From UBA3775 sp964625275 (GTDB taxonomy: Bacteria; Bacillota; Clostridia; Lachnospirales; Lachnospiraceae), in assembly GCA_964625275.1 (NCBI GenBank), contig CAZVBH010000022.1:1-28903 (forward strand): 28,903 nucleotides of DNA, read 5' to 3'. Below are positions 1 through 6,500 of the stretch, one piece after another. Each line of letters starts with the position of its first letter. Positions within the stretch are counted from its first letter, which is position 1. Under the pieces are notes generated by a model, which worked only from the letters and a program-made list of their open reading frames with translations, was not told the origin of the DNA and did not search any database. The position numbers were made by a program, and so were the translations under genes.

Positions 1-57
1 GTGGCCTTAAGGTTATGAGCAAGTAGCGAAGCGGATTGCGAATATCCGCTTTGATTG
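1..57 (+). repeat. Dispersed structured repeat, copy A (cut by window edge)
   Basis: This is the 3' part of the element seen again at 8366-8437, 25490-25646 and 27697-27857. It starts inside the third hairpin arm (right half, GTGGC), continues through the outer right arm TTAAGGTT, and ends with the downstream hairpin AAGCGGAT/ATCCGCTT and the tail TTTGAT. From the first base to the tail it matches copy D closely. The rest of the element must lie outside the window. It ends 49 nt before the start codon of the first gene. Confidence 0.8.
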
Positions 58-106
58 ATATGAAATTGCTTATGGAATCTATCGCTGATCCAGAATAGGA
101 GTACTA

Positions 107-1102
107 ATGGGAGTATGGAGTTATACCTTATATGGAAATGATGTTAGTTTAGATGTTAAAGGCTTTTATCTTGAACAATTAGATTGTTATTTAGATTATG
201 ATAAAGCTTATAATTCTACAATTGATACATTTAAAGAATTAATCGGCACTGAAGAAGAAAAATATTTATGGTATGCGTTAGCAGATACACAGTGGAAAAC
301 AGGAAGATTATTTCATATAGTAAAAAAGAGTGCATTATTGCTTATAGAATCCGAATTGAAAACATCTGGCACAAATCCTAGATGGAAGAAAACAATTGAA
401 AAATTAAAAAGTGAATTAGAAACACCTGAACCGGAAAATGTTTTGAAAAAGAAGAGACGTAGAAAATCAGATGTATTTGAGCTGGATGGAATATACGCAT
501 ACTGTATGCATGGAAATGGTTTAAATAATGGAAAGTATATTGTATTTCAAAAAATAGGTTCAATACAGGATTCATATGATGGGAATTGGAATTATGTGCA
601 AGGTGGAGCAATAATTCAGATATATGACAAGGTATTTGAAGATTTGTCTGAGATAGGCAGAGAAGATAACTTACGTATTCTTCCATTACAATCAACTACT
701 AGCTTTTATTTAGACTGGAATTATTATTCCAAAAAGAATGATATAGATTATAGTTCGTTGTATGTGCCGATGAATACTAAAATTACATTCGACTCATATA
801 GAGTTTTTACAAAAAAGTTTATTACTTATTTGGGTAAGAATGATAAATCGTATAGATATCAATATGATGGTCATACTGACATTTTGGACATAAATTTTGA
901 AAATTATATTACAAAATATATTGCAAAATGGAAAAACGAAGAGTATTTAGAAGTTGGTGGAAAATGTAGAATGTCAAACCCGTACAAAACTATATATGAT
1001 GATGGAGATACAGAAGTTAGGATTTTTCATAGAGGCTACAAACCAACCGAAGAAGAAAAAGGGACAGGAAATTTTAAAAGGCGATTAATTTACAAAAGCT
1101 GA
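107..1102 (+). CDS. Uncharacterised 331-residue protein with MGxW...ND N-terminus
   Basis: The start is supported by AGGAG at 97-101, five bases before ATG. The N-terminus (MGVW, then a Gly-Asn-Asp turn and LDV) and the segment ALADTQWKTGRL around residues 57-68 resemble soluble proteins with an MGxWG...ND...LD opening (DUF4259-like), some of which sit in immunity or accessory gene arrays; this assignment is from memory and weak. There is no signal peptide or membrane segment, so it is probably cytosolic. A lysine/arginine-rich stretch (KKKRRRK) lies near residue 115. The C-terminal part contains EVRIFHRGYKP, which reappears in the deleted paralog at 1184-1309. It is the first gene of an A+T-rich run of orphan genes. 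Function unknown. Confidence 0.85.
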   Translation: MGVWSYTLYGNDVSLDVKGFYLEQLDCYLDYDKAYNSTIDTFKELIGTEEEKYLWYALADTQWKTGRLFHIVKKSALLLIESELKTSGTNPRWKKTIEKLKSELETPEPENVLKKKRRRKSDVFELDGIYAYCMHGNGLNNGKYIVFQKIGSIQDSYDGNWNYVQGGAIIQIYDKVFEDLSEIGREDNLRILPLQSTTSFYLDWNYYSKKNDIDYSSLYVPMNTKITFDSYRVFTKKFITYLGKNDKSYRYQYDGHTDILDINFENYITKYIAKWKNEEYLEVGGKCRMSNPYKTIYDDGDTEVRIFHRGYKPTEEEKGTGNFKRRLIYKS

Positions 1103-1183
1103 TTCACAGACGGAAGCTTAAGCATAAGCAGATATGACGGAAACAGCAGACAGACGGCAGTAGACCCAGAATAGGAGGACAAA

Positions 1184-1309
1184 ATGGGAGTTTGGAGTAC
1201 ATCATTGTATAGCACTGAAATACATATTTTTCATAGAGGAACTAAGCCTAGCAAACATTTTTTGGAGGAAGCTGATCTCTTTAATAGGAAAATGGTTTGT
1301 GAAGATTGA
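1184..1309 (+). pseudogene. Internally deleted paralog of the 107-1102 gene
   Basis: A 41-codon frame with its own AGGAGG (1173-1178) encodes MGVWSTSLYS joined directly to TEIHIFHRGTKP. The first part matches the N-terminus of the upstream protein (MGVWSYTLYG) and the second matches its C-terminal EVRIFHRGYKP, about 280 residues further on. The upstream flank is also shared (CCAGAATAGGAG before both genes). The simplest reading is a second copy that lost its middle in frame and kept both ends. It may still be translated, but 41 residues cannot hold the parent fold. Confidence 0.75.
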
Positions 1310-1389
1310 TTTTAGAAAATACAGGGGACAGAGCATATATGATTCATTGAATATAACAAAAGAAATTGTTTAAGGAAGGTGTATATATA

Positions 1390-1959
1390 ATGAAAGCTAA
1401 ATCTAAAAAAATTTTAAAAATAATAATTGCTATAGCTGTAATTTTATTGATACTGGTTGTGATTAATGTGGTAAAGGATTCTTACAGATATACGTTATTT
1501 GAATTGATTGGAAAATCTGCATTAAGTGCAAAGGAAGATATTTACTATGATGATCAAGAGGGCATTTTTGGCGAAGGTGATACGATCATTTCATGGAAGG
1601 TAACGGACAGTAAACAGGCAGCAGTTAAAGAAAAAATTGAAAATAGTGATAAGTGGAGTACGTATCCATTACCTACTTCTTTGAGTGATGTGGTATATGG
1701 TAAAACAAATATATCTGATGATGATTATGATAAATATTTGAATACTACACAAACTTTAAGCATTAACTCAACCGAATTTCCATCTGCTATATCGGTAAAT
1801 GGTGAAAATGTAATTCCATTAATTAAAGACGGATATTATTATTATAGAAATCTTTCTAATGATGACGATAGTTCGGTTAAGGATACTTCCTCATCATATG
1901 CACTAGCAGTTTACGATCCGAATACCGGAATAGTTTACTACTATGAGCATCATAGATGA
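1390..1959 (+). CDS. Small N-terminally anchored or secreted protein, 189 residues
   Basis: I place the start at ATG 1390, because AAGGAAGG at 1372-1379 is ten bases upstream; an ATG at 1366 in the same frame has no ribosome site. The N-terminus is Lys-rich (MKAKSKKILK) followed by a long hydrophobic helix at about residues 10-28, so the protein is either anchored in the membrane with its bulk outside or secreted. There is no lipobox cysteine. The remainder is acidic and rich in Asp, Ser and Tyr, ending in a Tyr-rich strand-like segment (GIVYYYEHHR). I recognise no family. A strong intrinsic terminator follows 22 nt after the stop, so this is the end of a transcription unit. Confidence 0.8.
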   Translation: MKAKSKKILKIIIAIAVILLILVVINVVKDSYRYTLFELIGKSALSAKEDIYYDDQEGIFGEGDTIISWKVTDSKQAAVKEKIENSDKWSTYPLPTSLSDVVYGKTNISDDDYDKYLNTTQTLSINSTEFPSAISVNGENVIPLIKDGYYYYRNLSNDDDSSVKDTSSSYALAVYDPNTGIVYYYEHHR

Positions 1960-1980
1960 CAAAATAATAGAACCTCATTT

Positions 1981-2010
1981 GTTAGCAGAGCTTTTGCTCT
2001 GCTAACTTTT
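1981..2010 (+). terminator. Intrinsic terminator
   Basis: A perfect 11-bp stem (GTTAGCAGAGC 1981-1991, GCTCTGCTAAC 1996-2006) with a TTTT loop is followed by a T-run. It ends the 1390-1959 unit. Confidence 0.9.
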
Positions 2011-2151
2011 AAAATTCTTTTAATTATATTCGAGTCAGTCAAGGTTACAGATTATTATAAATGATGGAGGTAAGCTCAAGTTTACTAGGCTTACAATAGG
2101 CATTATGAGATATTTTTAATTGAAAAAAATAATAATGCCCCAAATACTTGA

Positions 2152-2214
2152 AAATACAGCTGTAAGCACCGCACTAATACCCTGGCAGATAAAGGTTGCC
2201 CCTATAAATCATAA
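2152..2214 (+). pseudogene. 3'-end remnant related to the 5614-6156 gene
   Basis: A short open frame ends in KGCPYKS and stop. The last 25 bases around it (2191-2215) match 6133-6157, the end of the intact 180-residue gene, at all but one base. Upstream of this block the similarity is lost and the frame is closed by a stop at 2149-2151, so only a gene tail remains. It could also be a recombination scar that moved only this end sequence. Confidence 0.55.
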
Positions 2215-2217
2215 ATG

Positions 2218-2267
2218 TTGACAGTTGATTATCGTGGGCGTATACTTTATTTGGTTGTTATACAACC
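2218..2267 (+). promoter_or_regulatory. Consensus sigma-A promoter with overlapping palindrome
   Basis: TTGACA at 2218-2223 and TATACT at 2241-2246 are 17 bases apart. The dyad GGTTGT-tat-ACAACC (2253-2267) sits at the expected transcription start and is a candidate repressor operator. The next gene begins at 2392, giving a leader of about 140 nt. Apart from this promoter, the gene tail at 2152-2214 and the terminator at 1981, I see nothing in 1960-2391. Confidence 0.65.
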
Positions 2268-2391
2268 TAACAATTCAATAAATGCATCCTTATGTTACAC
2301 TGTCATTTTTAGATTTACCTTTAAGATTCATCCAATTAAGGTAGCGTAAAGTATCGGCTTCATTAATTGAAAATTTTAAAGGAGATACTTC

Positions 2392-3627
2392 ATGAAAACT
2401 AAAATTATAATATGTATAGCTTTGCTTTGTGCAATGCTGACTGGATGTGATTTGAAAAATTCTTTATCATTAATTACTACATCTCATGACGACACGAGAG
2501 TTATAGCTTGTGATTCAGGTGTCAATAAAGTTACCCAAATAGGAAACTATATTATCGGATTTAGTTTTTATAGTTATGATGTTTATTATAAAAACATAGA
2601 AACCGGTGAAATTTTACCGATGGGATTAAAAATGTTTGAAGAGCAAGATGGTGATGTGCAATTATGTTCTATAGCAGCAAGTGATGACTATCTGTTTCTG
2701 GTTTATGCTATAAATAGTGGATACGATTACTATTTACAAATTTATGATGAAAATTTAAATTTACTGAAGAATGTTAAAGTTCCATTTTGTAATATATCTT
2801 ATAATGATGGCTATATTTTTGGTATGTATAATCAAGATTCGATTCAATCACTAGAATGGAAATGCGATGTGCTGTATTTGGGAAATATTAATAATAACAT
2901 AGTAGCCGGCAGATATATCACAGAAGATGAATTATGGGATATAGATTTAAGAAATATTGATGAGTGGCATGAGCTTACAGGAGATGTGGTTGAATTGGGT
3001 GATACTACGCTTTATCGATATGACGGAGACTTTTGGGATAGCTATGATTTTTACCGTAATGCTGTACCTTATCCTATGGTAAGATATTTATCTTATGTAA
3101 AGAAAGATTTAAGCAAATATTGGTCCACGAATGAATGCACTTCGGTTCTTGAAGAAGGTGAAAGTAAAGCATTTGAGTATAATTTAAATAATTATATTTC
3201 GGAGATTTTTGATGTTTTAGGCAAAAATCCTGATAAAGAAGCATTTTCTTTTTCTACCCTACAAAATAATGAAGACATTTACGCTATTTGCAATATCTAT
3301 GAGGATTGTAATATACAGTCATTTGATTGTTTTGAAACAGCATATTTATTGAAGTATAATAAAGATACTGAAAAATTTGAAATAGATAATGCTACTGAAA
3401 AGTATAATAAATGTGAAGTGGTTTACTTCGATGGTGAACATGTTTTATATAGATATTATAATGATCTGGTATATGCAGATTATTTGTCCGGAGAAACAAG
3501 AGTAGTATATAGTAGTGAATATAGGTGGAATATAAATTTAAATGATGGCTTGATTTTTGTTGAAGAATTGGAAGCTACAACTTCGGCTCCTATAATTAAT
3601 ATAGTATGTATTGATAAATTGTGGTAG
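2392..3627 (+). CDS. Putative lipoprotein, 411 residues, beta-propeller-like
   Basis: AAAGGAGA lies just before the ATG. Residues 1-19 form a lipoprotein signal with lipobox LTGC and Cys19, so the mature protein should be lipid-anchored on the outer face of the cell membrane. The body is rich in Tyr, Asp and Asn and shows repeated strand-turn patterns (for example IGNYIIGFSFYSYDVYYKN, DDYLFLVYAINSGYDYYLQI, VVYFDGEHVLYRYYND), which suggest a beta-propeller or a similar all-beta fold; that is an inference from pattern only. No catalytic motif is evident. It has its own promoter at 2218-2246 and no close partner gene, so it may be a single-gene unit within the orphan cluster. Confidence 0.8.
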   Translation: MKTKIIICIALLCAMLTGCDLKNSLSLITTSHDDTRVIACDSGVNKVTQIGNYIIGFSFYSYDVYYKNIETGEILPMGLKMFEEQDGDVQLCSIAASDDYLFLVYAINSGYDYYLQIYDENLNLLKNVKVPFCNISYNDGYIFGMYNQDSIQSLEWKCDVLYLGNINNNIVAGRYITEDELWDIDLRNIDEWHELTGDVVELGDTTLYRYDGDFWDSYDFYRNAVPYPMVRYLSYVKKDLSKYWSTNECTSVLEEGESKAFEYNLNNYISEIFDVLGKNPDKEAFSFSTLQNNEDIYAICNIYEDCNIQSFDCFETAYLLKYNKDTEKFEIDNATEKYNKCEVVYFDGEHVLYRYYNDLVYADYLSGETRVVYSSEYRWNINLNDGLIFVEELEATTSAPIINIVCIDKLW

Positions 3628-3672
3628 GCTTTCGTCTGAATATTAAGATTATCGCATTAGATTAATTCATAA

Positions 3673-3762
3673 TCAAATAATGATGCTGTTAGAATTTATT
3701 ATTATGTTAATTGTTTTTCTGATAATAAAATATTAAAAATTGAATTAATTGAAGAACAGTAA
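3673..3762 (+). pseudogene. Possible 3'-end gene remnant
   Basis: In this gap an open frame of 29 codons reads SNNDAVRIYYYVNCFSDNK and continues to ILKIELIEEQ and stop. The strand-turn-strand pattern with a charged end looks like the C-terminus of a real protein, but there is no start codon or ribosome site. In a low-G+C region such a frame can arise by chance, so this is tentative. It fits with the other gene tail seen at 2152-2214. Confidence 0.25.
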
Positions 3763-3803
3763 AATTGATGAGCTATCAAAGCTTAGCATAGCATTGGAGA
3801 AAA

Positions 3804-4328
3804 ATGAAGATAATTTATGATTACTTTTTGGACAACTTGGGAAGCTTTAAAAATTATTATAAATTAAAAATAATAAAAGAGTTATTTATAGCTGTTGCTT
3901 CCTATCTGATTTGTTTTGATTTTTGCTTATATATTGTTATGAATATTAAAAATAATAATTACGGCGAAGGTGCGATTGAACTTATACTTTTTTTGCTTGA
4001 ATATATGATACTTGTTATCAGTACATTTGCTTTAGCAAGTGCAAATTTGTATTTTGGAATAACGACTATAGAAATAGCAAAATACAAGAAAGAAAATAAA
4101 TTAAAACGTTGTAGTGGCCTAATAAGTAATGTCGAAAAAGATGAAAAAACAGTAAAGACGTTTGAGGTGGGCAATGTAACGTTTAAAGACTTTGACATTA
4201 ACACAGAGTATATAACCTATGATGAATTATTACAGGCTTTTACAAAACAGGAATTTGTATATATCTCTTATTATAATGACATATTGGGTCAGAATATTAT
4301 TACAGAAATAAAAACTGCTTTAAATTGA
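3804..4328 (+). CDS. Small membrane protein, 174 residues
   Basis: GGAG at 3795-3798 precedes the ATG. After a short amphipathic start there are hydrophobic segments at about residues 26-46 and a long one at about 55-90 that could cross the membrane once or twice. The C-terminal half (from about residue 93) is soluble and mixed charge, with strand-like pieces ending in FVYISYYNDILGQN and a short helix. This is the architecture of a small membrane-anchored protein with a cytosolic domain. I do not recognise the family. It lies on the same strand as its neighbours but with gaps of 176 and 86 nt, so co-transcription is uncertain. Confidence 0.75.
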   Translation: MKIIYDYFLDNLGSFKNYYKLKIIKELFIAVASYLICFDFCLYIVMNIKNNNYGEGAIELILFLLEYMILVISTFALASANLYFGITTIEIAKYKKENKLKRCSGLISNVEKDEKTVKTFEVGNVTFKDFDINTEYITYDELLQAFTKQEFVYISYYNDILGQNIITEIKTALN

Positions 4329-4414
4329 GTTAATGTTATTACAACTGTGTTAGAATAGCTACATTTGTTAATGAAAAATATCAAATGAGATTGATTTTTT
4401 AGAGGTTTTTTTCT

Positions 4415-5458
4415 ATGATTAAACTTAAATATTGGAATATTAATACTGATTTAGCTTTCGTAGATTCTGAAGAAGATGATGAGTCGGATGAAAAGTACTA
4501 TACTAAGTGGTGGTATAATTATAAAACAAATCTAAGCTGTAGAGAAACTCAAATTTGTTCGAAAGATAATCTTACAAGGGAAAACGGATGGATTGAAGGT
4601 TACAAATTGGATTACAACTTGTTTCGTACAAAATTCTATGAAAATTTAGATGATCAGGAAGTATATGACACAATTGATGAATTTTTAGAAGAAAATCCAG
4701 AGTGTAGTGTAGCTACAGCTTATAGAGCATTAAAAGAAGTATTGTCATCAGAAATATTACAGGATTATAGAAAATATTTTATTAAGTATGAAAAATTTTG
4801 TTTTAAAAAATGGTGTGTGAACAATGGTATGAAGCCCTCTTTTGAATATAACATTATTAGGGAACCATATGCACGTGCCAGCCTAGAAGATTTTAGAAAA
4901 TATAATCTCGATAGTAAGCAGAACATGTATGAAATGCATTTTTACTATACGGATTCTAAAAAAGAAACCGATGAACGATTAAAAAAAATATGTGATTTAC
5001 TGGATAGTCTAAGCAATCATACTGTAAAAAATATAATTCGTGACGATTTTAATGGTACTGTGATTCAGGAAAAATGTGATGAAGGTTTAATGAATAAAAT
5101 AATATCTTCTCACAAAAAGTTTTTAGCATCTCATTGGTTAAGAGGTGAAAGCTTTTATTGTGAAAAGGCAGAATGGAATATGTTTTGGTCTGATTCTAAA
5201 GGAAAGGCTAAGTATTCTGCGATAGTGGTCTTTTTGCAAATAACTAAATCAGAAAAATTGACTGAACAGCTTACCGATACGTTTTTTGACAAATTGATTA
5301 GTATAGTTGAACCATTTTATGCATGTGCTGATAATTCTAAAAAATATGAAAAATATCGATACAAAGTAAAGCTGGCAGAGTTGCCAAAGGTTTATAAGAA
5401 AACATATAGAATAGAAGATAAAGTGCCTCTAGAAATAGAGCATATGCATTTGTTCTAA
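4415..5458 (+). CDS. Uncharacterised cytosolic protein, 347 residues
   Basis: The ATG is preceded by a weak AGAGG at 4400-4404, ten bases upstream. The protein has no signal peptide or membrane helix. It is charged, rich in Lys, Glu, Tyr and Trp, with an acidic patch at residues 19-27 (EEDDESDEK) and an apparently helical middle (residues 85-125). The C-terminal third has strand-helix alternation (YSAIVVFLQI, then LTEQLTDTFFDKLISIVEPFY). No motif of a known enzyme is visible. Local G+C is very low (14 of 60 bases in 4981-5040), in line with the orphan cluster. It might be an immunity-type protein, judging only from size, solubility and company. Confidence 0.75.
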   Translation: MIKLKYWNINTDLAFVDSEEDDESDEKYYTKWWYNYKTNLSCRETQICSKDNLTRENGWIEGYKLDYNLFRTKFYENLDDQEVYDTIDEFLEENPECSVATAYRALKEVLSSEILQDYRKYFIKYEKFCFKKWCVNNGMKPSFEYNIIREPYARASLEDFRKYNLDSKQNMYEMHFYYTDSKKETDERLKKICDLLDSLSNHTVKNIIRDDFNGTVIQEKCDEGLMNKIISSHKKFLASHWLRGESFYCEKAEWNMFWSDSKGKAKYSAIVVFLQITKSEKLTEQLTDTFFDKLISIVEPFYACADNSKKYEKYRYKVKLAELPKVYKKTYRIEDKVPLEIEHMHLF

Positions 5459-5613
5459 AGTAACAAACTAGATAACAAAAGGGGCTGTAATTTCAAGCGT
5501 ATCAAGGAACCAGAAAAAGGTATGCATATTTGCATTCAGCATAATACAGGCAAAAATTGATGTAAAACGAGTCCAGATATTCCAATAAAGTCTTTAAGAA
5601 AGGTATTTTTGCA

Positions 5614-6156
5614 ATGGCTGAAAAAATGTATAAAATAATTAAAACGGAAGTTGATGACGGCTCGATATATTTGACATTTGAAAATGAATTAGAGGTTATA
5701 CGATACTTAAAAGAAATATGCTCAATTATGGATGAAAATTATTTGGTTTTTTTAATTAATGATAATTATATGAATCTTCAACATTATAAAAAACAGTTCC
5801 TCTCAGATTTTACTTGGATAAGAAGTCATGATGATTGGATGATTGGAAAGAAATTAAATGTGCAACAAACAGTTGATGTAATAGAAAATTGGGGATTTTA
5901 TGAACTCTCAGCTTTTATGTTCTTATTGAAGAAGAAGGAATATAATAATCTAAAAGAGTATGTTGAAATGAGACCTACAGATATTATAAAAGAAATGAAA
6001 AGTAAGTCTAAATATACTTTTCAACAAATATTAGATCAAACAATTAAGATTGATATTAATAATTGGAACGAAACAGATTCAAATATAATACCAAACCTTA
6101 TTCATGTAGGAAGAAATATATTTGGCAAGATTAAAGGATGCCCCTATAAATCATAA
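5614..6156 (+). CDS. Uncharacterised protein, 180 residues
   Basis: AAGAAAGG at 5597-5604 supports the ATG. The protein is soluble, with an N-terminal strand-rich part (KIIKTEVDDGSIYLTFEN), a helix-rich middle including WIRSHDDWMIG near residue 70, and a C-terminal HVGRNIFGKIKGCPYKS. No family recognised. Its last 25 bases are duplicated at 2191-2215, which suggests that a relative once lay upstream or that gene ends are exchanged in this cluster. It is the last orphan gene before the ammonium transporter leader; no terminator is visible between its stop and the promoter at 6183. Confidence 0.75.
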   Translation: MAEKMYKIIKTEVDDGSIYLTFENELEVIRYLKEICSIMDENYLVFLINDNYMNLQHYKKQFLSDFTWIRSHDDWMIGKKLNVQQTVDVIENWGFYELSAFMFLLKKKEYNNLKEYVEMRPTDIIKEMKSKSKYTFQQILDQTIKIDINNWNETDSNIIPNLIHVGRNIFGKIKGCPYKS

Positions 6157-6182
6157 AAAATTAAAAAAATTGAAAAAAGGTC

Positions 6183-6211
6183 TTTACAAGTTGAACTTAA
6201 TGTGGTAGTAT
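6183..6211 (+). promoter_or_regulatory. Promoter of the amt leader
   Basis: TTTACA (6183-6188) and TAGTAT (6206-6211) are 17 bases apart; the second overlaps a TATACT at 6209-6214. The block GGTAGTATACT here is identical to 25720-25730, ahead of the glycosyltransferase gene. Transcription would start about 6219, only a few bases before the first hairpin. Confidence 0.5.
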
Positions 6212-6226
6212 ACTTCACGAAGGACA

Positions 6227-6269
6227 GCAAAGGCGCTGTGAGGTTACTCACAGTGTCTTTTTTTATTGC
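6227..6269 (+). terminator. Promoter-proximal leader terminator of amt (attenuator candidate)
   Basis: An 11-bp stem (6232-6242 with 6247-6257, loop GTTA) runs into seven T. Outside it, GCAA (6227-6230) can pair with TTGC (6266-6269), wrapping the T-run. The flanks GCAAAGGCG and TTTTTTTATTGCC are identical to those in the aminotransferase leader at 28231-28275. A terminator this close to the transcription start makes sense as an attenuator; the regulator is unknown. Confidence 0.75.
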
Positions 6270-6365
6270 CTTGCTTCGTTTAAAAATTCTTTTAAAGAAA
6301 AGTATTTTGAAAGGAATTTTTTAGTGTTGCATCATGGTAGCTGTCAATAAAGAGTAGAGCACAAT

Positions 6366-6413
6366 GGCGTGCAATGGATGAACTTGTCTATCCGTTGCGC
6401 GCCTTTTCTTTTT
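6366..6413 (+). terminator. Second terminator-like hairpin in the amt leader
   Basis: A 14-bp stem with two G-T pairs (6366-6379 with 6390-6403, loop of 10) is followed by TTTTCTTTTTT. Its flanks (CACAATGGCG, then ATTACACC) echo the first hairpin's CAGCAAAGGCG and ATTGCC. I see no clear promoter of its own. A small GACC-GAAA-GGTC hairpin follows at 6468-6479, ahead of the ribosome site. Confidence 0.7.
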
Positions 6414-6500
6414 TATTACACCACAAAGACAATGAAAAAGGTGATGAAAGAGAGAGCTCAATAAAAAGACCGAAAGGTCAAGAATAGGGAGGACTGAATT

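Noticed and set aside
6227..6413. The two amt leader hairpins as an ANTAR-protein target (paired hexaloop stems).
   Set aside because: The loops are a tetraloop and a 10-nt loop without the expected conserved A and G positions, and the hairpins lie too far apart.
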